A DNA stretch of 64,000 nt from Chlamydomonas sphaeroides (taxonomy: Eukaryota; Chlorophyta; Chlorophyceae; Chlamydomonadales; Chlamydomonadaceae): positions 1 through 64,000 of the forward strand of contig BDDC01000339.1 in the NCBI GenBank assembly GCA_001662425.1, given 5' to 3'. The position numbers were made by a program, and so were the translations under genes. Below are positions 46,501 to 56,728 of the stretch, piece after piece; positions within the stretch are counted from its first letter, which is position 1, and every line of letters begins with the position of its first letter. The notes beneath the pieces are model-generated. The model was not told the DNA's origin. It searched no databases and was given only the letters and a program-made list of their open reading frames with translations.

Positions 46501-49134
46501 TCCCGCACGGCACATGCACCCAGTCAGCTGCACGCCGTGCGTGTCCCCGTGGGGCTCCCCACCCCCTCATCCCCACCTGCGGCGGCAGCCCCTCGCTCAT
46601 GCACTCGGCCGCCGCCAGGTACTTCTTGTTGGGCGACACCGCCACGGCGCTGATGGAGCGCACGGAGCGCAGCGGCTCGCTGAGGCGCACGTGCGAGAGC
46701 TGGCTGGGGCTGCGGGGGTGGAGGGGAGGAGGGGGAAGGGGAGGGCGGGAAATGCGAATGGCGAGAGGGTGAGTGCTGCGGTCGTGCGGCACAGGGCCTG
46801 GGCGCAGGCAGCGTGGCCGCGGCACACCCTCTCCAGCCTTTTCCCGCAGATCCCAGTAACCCTTCGACCGTGCACAACGGTCCGCAACGAGCCCCAGCCC
46901 TTGCAGGGCGCCTTGCGCCCTCGCGCGGCCCCTGGCAGCCGCCAGTGACGCTCCTCACCGGCCAGCCCCCCGCGTCCCTCGCCAGCAGCGGCCAACGCCC
47001 CTCTCCCACCCTCGCCCCCGCCCCTGCCCGACGCGACGCCCCGCCCACCCCGCGCCCTGCACGCGGCGCCCTGGCAAGGCCTTCGGGCCCTAATGCCCTT
47101 GGCCAGCAGGCACACACGAGCCCCAGGCCCCCTTCCTCTCTCCCTCCGTCCCCCGCGCCAGCGCCTCACCAGTACATGGCCATGCTGCGGCCCACCGGGT
47201 ACACCACCTTGTCCTTGGCCAGCAGGCACACGCCGCCGGGCACCGAGCACATGCCCACCGCCATGCTGCGGGGAGGGGCGGGCGAGGACGCGGCGCCATA
47301 GGGGTAGGGAGTGGGTAGAGGTTGCCCGAGCAGAGGGCTCCATGGGGGGCCAGGCTGGCGCGATGAGGCCGGGGCAGCAGGTCCTCGGCACCAGGCCGCG
47401 GCCACAGGTGGGCCCGCGCCGAGGCAGCTGCCGGCTGCGGGCAGGGCTGGAGCTGCTCCGCTGCGGCCACTCGTAAGCCAGGGCCACTGCCGGCGGGGCG
47501 CCAGGGCTCTGGGGGCGTCCGGTCCGGTACAGCAAACAGCACCCGGCGCCCAGCATTGACCGCCTCCAGTCATTCGCACGCGGGCCGGGCACAGCCGGGC
47601 GACTAGCTGGGCTGCCACCAACGCCGGGCGCTCCCACGCGGCCGTCCGCCAGCAGGGGGCCAGCCAGGCACCCGGGCTGCGGCTTGGCACGCATCTCCTC
47701 GCCGCGGCGCAGGCCGGAGCCCGGCGGCTAGGCGCTCAGCCGCGTGGGAGCGCTGCCGGGAGGCCGTGGCAGCACGCCAGGAGGAAGCAGCTGCACTACC
47801 CGCCCGGAAAGACCGGGCGTATCTGACGCCAGGCTGCAGAGGCATGCCGCCGCCAGGGGGACATGGCAGCACCGCCTGCCCACGCCCAGCCGACGCAGTT
47901 GTGGCGCGCCGGCGGTGTCGTGCGGGACATTGGCCCCGCTGGCACGTGGTGCTGGGTCCCTGCGCCGCCCTCCGGCGCAGGCCGGGCCCTGCCTGGCGCC
48001 GGGCCGTGGCTTGGGCTGCTGCGCCTGGAGGCCATGGCATCACGCCAGTCCGCCTGCCCTCGGAGGCCGGGCGCAGCTGGCGCCGGGACGTGGCGGGGCT
48101 ACGCCAGCGCGCCTGTGGCACGTGCCTCAGGGCGTCGCAGGCCGGGCGTGACAGCGCCTGCGCCGCAAGCTGCTCCGGACGCCGTAGCCGTGGGCCCTCT
48201 GCGACGCCAGAGCACCGCTGCTGCGGCAGCGCTGGGTGTGCCCGGCGCCAGGTCGTCCACCCCCGGGCGCAGTCAGCAGCCACGTGCGTGGCGCGCCTGC
48301 CAGGCTGCCATTGGGCGGGGCTGCATTCGCCCGTGGGCAGCCCCTGCGCCGCTGGCGCGGCCCCCGGCCGCACGTCAAATGCGCGCCTGCAGCCGCTGGC
48401 ACGTGTGGCGGCCCGCCTGCAGCCGCGCCTGTGGTGCGGCCCGGTCCCACACGACTGCGGCAGCTGCCAGGCGGTGGCGGCCGGCTGCCGCCGGTAGGTG
48501 CACCTGCACAGGCGGCCACTGCATACGTCCGCGTCCTTGGTGCGCCGCCCAGCGCCAGGTGCAGGACTCGCGACCGCGGCAGAGCGCCTCTGGGAGCCGC
48601 TTTGTGCCGCGGACATGGGTCCGGAGGTCGGCGGCGCCCGCCGAGGCTGCCGCCTGTGCTGGAAGACATCCATCCCCAGCCGCTGGCCAAGAAGCCGGCG
48701 GCGCCTGCCGGGCCTCAGCTGCCGGAGCCGGGGCCGCTCCTGGCGCGTTGGCTCCGCAGCTGGGCGCTGCGACCGCGCGGTTGTCCGGCCGTGAAACCGG
48801 CCGCGACCGGGCCCTGGCGGCTAGTCGTGCGCATGCCCAAGAGCTGCTCTCGCTGCGGCAGCTCAGGACCGGCGCAGCTGGCTCTTCTGTACTGCGGCAT
48901 GGCTGGCATGTCTGGTGCTGCCGGAGCTCACCGTGTGCCAGCGGCGCCACGGCGCGCCTCCCCTCGTTCCCCTCGCGCCCTCTGCCCCCTTCCGTCCCCT
49001 CACGGGTCAAGCAGGACCCTGCCAGGTACTCACACAGGCACCAGCGTCGGCTGCATGCCGGGGCCCGCCTCCAGCGCCATGCCGAGCCGCGCGTCCGGCT
49101 CAGGAAGCTGAACGCGCAGCGGTTTGCCAGCCAT
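34506..49134 (-). CDS. CFAP57: CFAP57 (WDR65/FAP57), WD40 and coiled-coil axonemal protein, about 1,900 aa
   Basis: CFAP57 is an axonemal adaptor that helps place inner dynein arms in motile cilia. The ATG at 49134 opens MAGKPLRVQLPEPDARLGMA. Exons 2-16 form the WD40 region: GVCLLAKDKVVYPVGRSMAMY matches the family's first blade, then SISAVAVSPNKKYLAAAE, LVMCSRDVGLWRQSTNGFK, FLATASKDLTVRIWQ, GAVFTWAMDGFVRVQ, and EYYTHGADVTQVVAHRDG with VIVTADASGTW, matching the family's last blade. Exons 17-30 are continuous coiled coil (KDRLAKAATEAEYKMYEREQ, LAEQVMALTEELEAMQAAWA, SRLDASQEEVKGLKGVLQER). The last exon (365 aa) is a Pro/Ser/Gly-rich, probably disordered tail. All 31 exons join in frame (5,703 nt). 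It is longer than the roughly 1,250-1,320 aa I recall for other CFAP57 proteins because of Ala/Gly/Pro inserts in exons 14-16 and the tail. Assignment within the CFAP57 family is strong; which algal paralog it is cannot be told. Confidence 0.9.
39332..39481 (-). repeat. CFAP57 exon 20 end copied into intron 20
   Basis: A perfect 32-base match joins 39450-39481 (end of exon 20, coding KLWQLDEQHG) and 39332-39363 in the downstream intron; it begins CCCGTGCTGCTCGTCCAGCT on the plus strand. Flanking bases do not match. The offset is 118 bases. The copy lacks the GT donor. Confidence 0.92.
41025..41065 (-). repeat. Short tandem repeat next to CFAP57 exon 16 acceptor
   Basis: GGCGGTTGGCGGTTGG and GCGGTTGGTGGTTG are near-repeats of an 8-base unit just upstream of exon 16 in the minus reading. 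On the coding strand they supply the CCAAC-rich tract before the acceptor. Confidence 0.7.
42566..42746 (-). repeat. CFAP57 exon 12 end and donor copied into intron 12, in frame
   Basis: The 55 bases at 42692-42746 (coding the end of exon 12, FTWAMDGFVRVQ, plus donor) recur at 42566-42620 with one substitution. The offset is exactly 126 bases (42 codons). No in-frame stop lies between, and the whole of intron 12 (42704-42450, 255 bases) is open in the exon's frame. Use of the copied donor at 42579 would repeat the WD-blade strand without breaking the frame. Confidence 0.93.
44190..44310. repeat. Low-GC TCGAT-rich island in CFAP57 intron 9
   Basis: A patch clearly poorer in GC than its surroundings, with CTCGTATCTTATACTGGCAC, TCAACTCGATATGCTCTATC and ATCGACGGTATCGATAGGC. 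Similar TCGAT/GTATC-rich patches lie in TMEM237 introns, suggesting a dispersed repeat family. Confidence 0.55.
44939..45077 (-). repeat. CFAP57 exon 7 start copied into intron 6
   Basis: About 24 bases at 44939-44962 (TGGGCGCGGTCCACGATGAG on the plus strand, coding VDRAHA) recur at 45052-45075 with two substitutions. The offset is 113 bases. The copy lies upstream of the exon in the transcript, so here a 5' exon edge was copied. Confidence 0.8.
47097..47231 (-). repeat. CFAP57 exon 2 fragment copied into intron 2
   Basis: A perfect 19-base match (CCTTGGCCAGCAGGCACAC on plus; coding VCLLAK) joins 47213-47231 in exon 2 with 47097-47115 in the downstream intron. The offset is 116 bases. Confidence 0.85.
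47266..49033 (-). other. CFAP57 intron 1, longest intron, imperfect repeats
   Basis: This 1.77-kb intron is far longer than the other introns of the gene. It carries loosely repeated elements such as GCAGGCCGGGC and CTGGCGCCGGG at about 47985, 48066 and 48139, and long open frames on both strands (plus 47863-49284, minus 48673-47603). These open frames follow from extreme GC content; I see no domain in them. Similar sequence style fills MRPL9 intron 2. Confidence 0.6.
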
Positions 49135-49512
49135 ACTGCGTGTGCTTTTGTCACTCGCTGCGTCCGCTGGCAAGTCTCAGCTCGTCTCAGCTCGTCGTCA
49201 ATCTCAGCTCGTCACTGCTTCTACAGCCTTGACTCTGCTGTATCGTCATCGTGCATATCTAGGTCAGGGGGAACATCGCGATAGTGGGTTACGCTGGCAT
49301 GGTCAGCTATGGCCGCGTCCTAGGTTTTGTTCCTGCTCTTGTGCGCAGTTCAATGTTGTGCAGGTAGAGTCATGGTCGAGTGGTGGGCATGGGGTGTGGT
49401 GCCGTGGTCCAGGAAAGACAGCTTCGAAGCAGCATGGGGTCTGTGGGCCAGTAAGGGCCGAGTTTGCACAGGCTCTTGTTTTACTTCTGTTAAAATATAC
49501 ATCGCGCACACG
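49135..49512. promoter_or_regulatory. Divergent promoter region, CFAP57 / MRPL9
   Basis: The two genes face away from each other with 378 bases between their start codons, so both promoters and leaders must share this stretch. It is poorer in GC than the genes. A direct repeat TCTCAGCTCGTC occurs about three times at 49175-49213, within 80 bases of the CFAP57 ATG. Which gene the repeat serves, if any, is unknown. Confidence 0.6.
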
Positions 49513-52500
49513 ATGCAGCCATGCGCTCTGCTTGCAGCGCAGTCGCTGCGTGGTTTGCTGCCGCTTGAGCAAGCTGCGCGCCAACTAGCATGTCAGATTA
49601 GTACAAGTGCGGTTTGTTCAGTAACGCGCAGCGCGGGAGTTGCAAGCACGAGCAGCGCTAGTTCACCTGCATCGGCTGCATCGCCGACCTCCCGAGGCCC
49701 GATCAGCAGCTGGGGAGGGCTCTGGGGACATCAGTCACATGCCTGCTACGCGACCAAGGCGGCGCCCGCGGCCAAGCGCGCTAAGCCGGAGGCGGGCCCC
49801 AACGGCGAGGACCCCCGCTTCATCCAAGTCGTCCTGCGCAAGGCAAGCCCGCGCCGCCCCGCCTGCCTGCCCCTCCCCCTCCCCAACTCCTTCCTCTCCA
49901 CTCCTCAAACCCGCACAAGCGAAGCGCCAACCCCGCTGCGCCCGCGGGGGCACACGTGCCCCATCCATCCCCTCATCCCTCCACCCACTCATCCCTCTGC
50001 AGGATGTGCCCCGCCTGGGCCGCCGCGGCCAGGTTGTGCCCGTGCTGCGCGGCCTCATGCGCACCAAGCTCTACCCCGCTGGCGATGCGGCCTACGCCAC
50101 GCCCGACAACCTGGACAAGTACGCCGTGGTGAGGCAGGCGCCTGCTGGGGCGCGTGTGGCCACGTCGTTCGAAAGCCCAGCAGCCCAGCGGCACCGCGAT
50201 GTGTGCCACGGCGCCGAACGCCAGGGCGCAGCGCCGGCCGGGCTCGCGGTCAGCCCGGCAGGCGGCGCCAGGGGGCTCGCCTGCGGACGACACCTGGCAC
50301 CTGCACACGACACGGCGGCAATGCCGGCGCTGCCCAACCGCCCAACATCCACAATAGGGCGCATGGTGCCGTTGCCCCGGGAGGCAGCGCTGCCAGCATC
50401 CCGGCGTGCCCGTCGGGCACGCCGTACATGCTGTGTCGCTCCTGTTGGCCCCTGTTGCACTAGTCAAGCCCGTCGCCGAGTCGTGTGGAAGCACCGCCGG
50501 TGGCGCTGGCCGCTGACGCTGGGCTCAGCCGGCGGGCCGGCCCCATCGCGGGCAGGCCCTGCCCGGCTCAATGCGGCGCGGCTGCGGAGGCCTCCGCCGG
50601 CGCAGCGCGGCATGGGGTGCCTGCAGCGCTGCAGCCGCAATCGAGGCCCACGCTGCAAGGACCTCGTTCGCGCATCTGGGCAGCTGCCGGTGCCGCGCCC
50701 AGCAGCCACGCAGCCCCCCTCCTGCCGCTCTCTCCGGCAGCCCAGTCCGCAGCCACGGCGCCCCGAGGCCCGATCGCGGCGGCGAGCGCAGCAGCTGACC
50801 GCAACCCGGCCGCAACCCCACGCCCCACCCCACCCCCGGCCCAACCACAGGTCGAGTCGCAGTCGCCGGAGGCTAGCCGCGAGTCCGCGGCCGAGTCGGA
50901 GGCTCGCCAGCTGGAGCGGCTGCTCAAGGCGCTGCACAACAAGCCGGTGGTGAGCCGCGACGCCGCCTGTTCATCGCGCTCAGCATCGCGACATCACCAT
51001 GCCATCTTGCAAGCATATCAGTCATGCACAGCACCCCTGCCCCCACCCCAATCCTCTGCACGCGCCGCGACGCGGGCCCCTCGCCGTTCCCGCCCTCACC
51101 TGCCCGCCTCTCCGGCCCCTCTCCCCCACACAGAGCGTGTCCCGACGGCCCTCGGCCTCGGACCCCGAGCGCTGCGTGCCCGCCGTCACGGCGCCCTCGG
51201 TGCTGGGCGCGGTGCTGCGGCAGCGCTCCATCCAGCTGGACCCCAGCCACCTGCTCATGGAGGGGCTGCGCATCGACAGCTTCGGCACCTACAAGGTGTG
51301 CGGGTCGCGTACCAAGAAATGACCGAGGTCTCGTTTTGGGGAGAGGAGGGGCTGCGCGTCGATAGCTTCGGCACTTACACTTGGGGGCGCGCGTGTTGGT
51401 GTGTGTGGGGGGGGAGGGGAAAGTCTTATTGACAGCGGCGCGGGGGCGTTGGGCGCGCCGTAGGCGCACCCAGCATCCAGCATTGGCGGGTGCGGCTGCG
51501 ACCCCGGCCCGCCCCCGGTTGGCCCCGGTCGTTCGGCACCTACAAGATGTGCGGGTTGTGTTCTTGTGTAGTGTAGACATCACATCATATGTACAGTGTC
51601 ATACTCGGTCGACGCTTACAAGGGGAGCGGGAAGCGGCGGCGTGTCGACAGCTCTGGGGCGTGCAGGGTGGGGACTCGTGTGGGGGAGGGACGGGCACGA
51701 TGCGCCCCGCGGCGGCCCAGCTGCCGATTGCCCACACGCAGCGCCCCTGCACACCGCCTGCCCCTCGCCATCACCGCAATAGTGGTCCCACGCTGCGCGC
51801 CGCACTCACTCCCTGCACGCGCCGGACCCTGCCCCCTCCCTCGTGTCCCCACGCCAACCTCCCCCGGCCCCCGGCCCCGCCCCACCCCATGCTCGCAGCT
51901 GCCGCTCAACCTGCGGCTGCCAGACAACACGCAGGTCGGCTGCCGCGCTGGGCGTGCTCGCTCGCTTGCCGGGGGGTAGCACGCTTCACATCCTTCAGCC
52001 CAAGGGACCTGTTCACCGTCCGCGCCACCTCTCTACCCATGACATAACCCCCACCCCACCCCCGCATGCGCTTGTGTTCTTTGTCACGTGAGCGAGCCCC
52101 GTTTGGCACCTGCTTGGCACCTCTCGCCACCTCTCGCCCGGCGCGACAGTAGGCGGCGCTGCCGCTGCCGCGGCAGCCGAGTCCGGCGCGCGGGCCTGCA
52201 CGTGGGCCTGCACCGTGGGCCGCATGTGGCACCCCACACCCGCGCACTGCTGCTTGGGCCCCCGGCCGGTGGTTGCCGGCCGCGTGTCGGCCGCGCGGCG
52301 GCATGTGTCGCTGATTAGTGATGACCGACCCCAACGCCTCGGCCCCTGCTGTCGCCGCTATGCTGTCGCCCCAGCGCTGTCGCCCCTGTACTGTCGCCCC
52401 GGGCCGCAGGTGGAGCTCACCGTGCACGTGGACCGGCGGGGAGGCAAGGCGGCGTCAGCGGCGGCGGCGGCGGCAGGGCAGCAGGCGGCGGCGGGGGCTG

Positions 52501-52535
52501 CGGCGGGCGCGGGCGCGGCCGGCGTGGCGTCTTGA
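49513..52535 (+). CDS. MRPL9: Mitochondrial ribosomal protein bL9m, 292 aa
   Basis: A bL9 protein of the large ribosomal subunit; in bacteria L9 reaches from the L1-stalk base to the next ribosome. Exons: 49513-49842, 50003-50128, 50851-50949, 51134-51295, 51899-51934, 52410-52535; all in frame (879 nt). Residues 1 to about 85 are Ser/Ala/Arg-rich with few acids, like an organelle presequence ending near HACYATKAAP. The bL9 N-domain follows: FIQVVLRKDVPRLGRRGQVV, then LRGLMRTKLYPAGDAAYATP, close to the family's LLEDV..LGKKGDVV and R.YL.P.G.A. The C-domain is split over the last exons (MEGLRIDSFGTYK, LPLNLRLPDNTQ, VELTVHV). Intron 1 has a GC donor (AAG followed by GCAAGC at 49843). Mitochondrial rather than plastid location is inferred from the poorly conserved core; a plastid target is possible. 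Confidence 0.85.
50129..50850 (+). other. MRPL9 intron 2, GC-rich, repeat-like
   Basis: A 722-base intron with no recognisable gene. Its imperfectly repeated GCGCCGGCCGGGCTCGC and GCAGGCGGCGCCAGG-type words resemble those of CFAP57 intron 1, suggesting a shared dispersed element, but I cannot define its ends. Confidence 0.5.
51259..51556 (+). repeat. MRPL9 exon 4 end copied twice into intron 4
   Basis: The exon end at 51259-51293 (GGAGGGGCTGCGCATCGACA, then GCTTCGGCACCTACA) recurs at 51345-51379 with three substitutions, offset 86 bases. A third partial copy at about 51532-51556 matches TTCGGCACCTACAAGGTGTG of the exon-donor junction with one change that turns the donor GT into AT. Confidence 0.92.
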
Positions 52536-52844
52536 ACGGGTTGATGGCAGGCGGGGGGGGGGCGGGCGGCTGGGCGGCAAAAGAGTGGAGCTGGGTGTCG
52601 GGGGCCGAGGTGGGTCGCCTGCAAGCGGCAGCGGCGGAAACGCGCCGTGGCTGTAGTCGCGAGGGCCGAGCTTCGAAGCAGCGGTGGCATGGGCGGCGGT
52701 TAGGAGCTGGCGGCACCTGCTGCATTGCGGCAGACCGCCGTACTGCAAGTGAGCAGAATTAATTGATGTGGTTCCGTTTCAAGTTTACAGACAGTGCGTA
52801 AACACAGATTCAAACGAACAGCTGCGTTGCAGTTTGTACGCAGT
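52536..52844. other. Short intergenic stretch before paralog C
   Basis: Only 309 bases separate the MRPL9 stop from the paralog C start, both on plus. It holds the MRPL9 3' UTR and paralog C's promoter. The 3' part turns AT-richer from about 52755. A G run sits at about 52551-52562. Confidence 0.5.
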
Positions 52845-55800
52845 ATGTCGGGAATGAGCCTGCCTCGCGGCGCCGCCGTGGCGCTGACGCTGGCGCTGCT
52901 GTGCGTTCACGCAGCTGAAGGTAAGAAGTCAGCAGCGTTGTGAAGGGTGCATGCGGGAGTGCTTGCTTGAGACGAAACTCCGGGCCCGTCCATGTCACCG
53001 CAGGCCACAAGAAAGACTGCACGGACAACATCCGCGTGTATGGCGATAAGTTTAAGCACACCTCGGTATGTATGGCGTTGCTGGGGCAGAAGCCGAAAGT
53101 TCATGCGGCGGTGCCTGTTGAACTGCCTCGCGCGTCATGGCCTCGAGTCCTCTAAGCAACTTACCTCTGAAAATAATTGATACTGGTGCTCGCTGAAGCT
53201 GTCGGTGTGACCTGCGCCAGCGCAGCACCGCTGTAAGGTCATGTCCTACCCCGCGCTGCCTGCCGACCCGTTGGCGTATCGTAGACTTGCGTCCAGATTT
53301 ATCTCTTGCTGCAAGCTGTGCTTCGGGTCGGGCGGATGCCGGGGTGCGCCCAGCGTTACTGCGACCGCATCAACTGACACATGGCTGACCCAACCACGAG
53401 ACAAGCACGATGAACAACGCAAAACGCACAGGCAGACCCTTCTTGAATTTCTGGGCTCAGGCGCAGCAGCAGTCCAACAGGGCAGGCAGCCGCACCGGCT
53501 CGCCCAGCCTAGCTCGCTCGTCATTGCTTGCTTATCCTCACCCGCTGCGCCCCGCAGGCCCCCGCCGAGTACATGCGCACCTACGTCGCTCTGCCCCGCG
53601 ACCACGACTCCTCCACGCCGCCTGTGGCTGTGGGCATCGAGCTGACCGATGGTGCGTGCGGGCGGGGCCTAGGACGTACAGGGCTCGGGGTTGCGCTTCC
53701 CCCGCCGGTTCGGAGCGAGCGGCCCGCGCGCGCCGCTTTCTTTCATCGGCCACGCGGACGCCCCGGCGCAAAGGGGCCACGGGCGTCATGCATAGAGGAG
53801 GCTTTGCTCACACAATGCAGCACCCACACCAACCGACGCACGGCTTAACCCGGGCCCCTGCCCGACCCGGCCCCCGCAGGCTTCATCAAGGGCTCGGCCA
53901 CGCTCAAGGACCCCGCCCCGGCTGGCCCGCAGCCGCCCAACCCCATGACCATTATGATCCCGCTGCCCGAGGGCCCCTTCAACCTGACCATGGTGAGGCG
54001 GGGCCCACTCGCTTCCTGTCAACGCGCAGATGTTGTGTGCGCGCGCACCGAGCAGGGATCGAGTTCATTAGCTTTCTCGACAGCCGCAGTTGGCTTGGCG
54101 CACCGCCCAGCGGTCGGCGACCGCAAACCCCTGCCCCTCCTGCCCCACGGCGCCTGCCCACGCCCCGACCGTCACAAGGCAGCGACACTCCACTCCACCC
54201 CCGGCCCCAACCCCAACCGCCTTGCTTGCCCGCCCCCCGCCCACCCCTCTGCAGTACGAGGCCAACCAGCACTTCCCCACGGTCGGCGGCAGCCCCTTCA
54301 CGTGAGCAGCCCCGGCGCCGGGCTCCCAGCAAGGGGGGCGGGACGATGCTCGCTTGTGATGCGGAGCGCGCGCCCCATGAGTGGCGCAGTGTGTGGCGCC
54401 AGCAGTCGCTGCTGCTGTCCCAGGGCGCGTCTCACGCACCGGCCCCCTGCACACCCCTGGGCGCCATGCCATGTTGCCATCCATGCCCCCAAACCCCAAA
54501 CCCAAACCCAACCGCGCCCCCTCCTTCCCTCAGGTTCCTGTACTGGAGCTTCCAGCACAACGGTCACCCGCCCGCCGGTGGGTAACGGGACACGGGCAGG
54601 GAGCAGCGCGGGAGCTGTTGCGGGCGCGCGCCTGCGCGGTGGGTGCAACGCAGCCCACCGCCGAGCGTGGGGCGGCGCGCCTGGGGCGGGCGCACTGATT
54701 GCAGAGGCAGTACCTGCTGCGCATATCTGCGCCCTCCCTGACGTTCTCGCCTGCACTGCCTGTCGTTTTGTCGTGCAGCCATCTACGGCAACCAGCACTA
54801 CGACTTCCACTTCATGCTCAAGGTGCGTCAGGGGACGCCAGGGGCTCTGCCAGCTGACACAGCTGCGGCGAGTGCGACACATCGACGGCTGGCCGCTGCT
54901 GTCGCGCAGCCAGCAGAGCAGCCGCTGCTCGCCAAGCAACGGCCGGCCGCCGCGGCTCTGGCAGACAGGAGGGGCGAGCTATGCGCATTCGCCCCCTTTC
55001 GCCAGGGTGTCGCAGGACCGCGCCTGCGCAGCCCTACCTGAGTCCCATCCACTCGTGCTCGTATCCCCCACAGCCCTTTGACGCGTGGTGGACCGAGTTC
55101 CACCCCATGAAGTGAGCACGGGCGCGGGCGGGGGGCAGGGTGATACGCGCACACGCAGGCGGGGCAGGGCCAGTGGTGCCGTCGCCAACATCTTGAACCT
55201 GGCGCGGCTGGCGCCCGGCGGCTTTGCAGGAAGGGCAGGGGCGATCTGTGAGGGTGGGGTCGCAAGCCCAAGGGCCGACGCCGCACGTCCCAAGCGTCGG
55301 CATCCCCACACGCCATTCCTAATCGTTCTAACCGCCCATCCGCCAACTCCATAACCGCAGCATGGGCCCCTGCGGCGGCTTCAACAACGAGACCTTCTTC
55401 AAGACCTTCAAGCCCGTGCCCGAGTCGTGCTTCCCGCGCCAGGCCACCCAGGTTGGGCCGGGGCGTGGGGTGGTCGCAGCTCGACGAATGGGAGCCATGA
55501 TGAACATTGCCGCAAGCCGATCTGACCTTAACCCATGCCTTGGCCCGGCCCTGTTCTCTCCGCACGCCCGCAGATCGGTGACCATGTCTGGGCGGTGAGT
55601 GCCACAGCAGCATAGCTAGAAACGCATGAAGCAACATGTCTGCAAGCTTGACACTTTGGGAGCGCGGGGCTTGCATTGGCGCTGGCATCGCGAGGTTTGG
55701 GTCGAGCGCCGGGCCAGCAGGAGGCCGCATCCCGTCTGTCTGCCCTGCCTGCGACTCCTGCCCTCTGAAGGCACACTTCTTGACACATTGCCGTACCTTG

Positions 55801-56728
55801 CCGTACAACAGATGGGCTCGCACTTGTACGACATGACCGACTCGTACTGGAACCCGCCGCGCCTGTTCGACAAGACCCTGGTGCGTGCGATGCGCGGCGC
55901 TCTTGGCGGTACCGCACCTGCCACATCCCTGCCGTCGGCACCGTATAAGCAGAGGCCTTGCCAGGGATGGGACCTGGGGCCGTGGGCGGCGACCGCTTGT
56001 GGGGGGGAGGCTGGGATGTACGAGACGTGACCCCCCATGCCGCTGTACTCTGTCTTGCAGATCTACGGCCAGTACGACGGCGAGATCGCCTACCTGGAGC
56101 CCATGATCCCGATCAAGACCATGCTGACCAAGGGCCTGAACGAGTGCATCGACATCGAGGTGAGCGACCCACGTGCCCAAAGCCCCCGGACGCCTCGCCA
56201 ACTTTGCCACAATGCACCCCAGCCTGCAGCGTTGTAGTCCTCAAGCAAAGCTTGGCTTGCGTTGGGCACGAAGCACGTAAGGGCAGCAGGCGGACAGCCA
56301 GCTCGTCAACTTACAAAACGTCCCACACTGCCTCCCCGCCCGCCACAGGCCAAGAACCCGACCCACATGTTCAAGCCTATGATGCTGCCGACCCAGATGT
56401 GCATGACCAAGAAGCGGAAGACCTTTGAGCTCGAGTTCCGCAAGTTCGTCAGGTGAGGCTGCGCCCACTGCACCGCACACAGCACGTACGCACGTCCTCG
56501 CCATCACCTGCCGCCACACGCTCATCACCCAGCTACGCAACCCCGCGCGCCTGTCTCAGCCGCCTCCCCTGTCCCTCGCCTCCTACCTCCCTCCCGCCCC
56601 TCAGCGTGCCCGGCGGCTGCCCCACCAATGGCGTCTACAAGGGCCTCTACCCTGTGGGGCAGCCCGGGGTGCCGCCCCTGGCGCCAGGGTGTACCGTGCC
56701 CACCCTGCCCCCGGGCGGCCGCACCTAA
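52845..56728 (+). CDS. Secreted TTHB210/DUF5602-like protein, paralog C, 341 aa
   Basis: Third member of the family, on the opposite strand about 19.6 kb from paralog B. Exons: 52845-52920, 53004-53065, 53558-53651, 53880-53992, 54255-54301, 54534-54577, 54779-54822, 55074-55111, 55361-55451, 55574-55594, 55812-55880, 56061-56159, 56349-56452, 56605-56728; all in frame (1,026 nt). The signal peptide is MSGMSLPRGAAVALTLALLC followed by VHAAEG. Motifs: CTDNIRVYGDKFKHTS, YVALPRDHDSSTPPVAVGIE, MIPLPEGPFNLTM, FLYWSFQHNGHPPAAIYG, HYDFHFMLK, GFNNETFFKTFKPVPESCF, SYWNPPRLFDK, YLEPMIPIKTMLTKGL, QMCMTKKRKTFELEFRKF, VPGGCPTNGVYKGLYPVGQP. It is more diverged from A and B than those are from each other at the 3' end, where it finishes PTLPPGGRT. 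The His/Asp-rich HxDFHF core could bind metal; that is a guess from the residues. Confidence 0.87.

Larger units (their letters stand above)
34506..49134 (-). other. CFAP57: Exon map of CFAP57
   Basis: Minus-strand exons: 49134-49034, 47265-47170, 46709-46577, 46298-46048, 45913-45751, 45573-45502, 44961-44802, 44615-44505, 44369-44308, 43917-43816, 43556-43121, 42817-42705, 42449-42366, 42167-41874, 41516-41166, 41017-40490, 40273-40196, 40059-39934, 39782-39721, 39552-39450, 39070-38992, 38831-38731, 38542-38396, 38121-37991, 37831-37744, 37333-37229, 37040-36909, 36744-36643, 36497-36330, 36112-35987, 35603-34506. Exon 9's donor (GTGTAG) is the least typical. All phases agree. Confidence 0.8.

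Noticed and set aside
47603..49284. Long open frames on both strands as a possible gene inside CFAP57 intron 1
   Set aside because: Both strands are open at once because of base composition; repetitive sequence, no start context and no motif.
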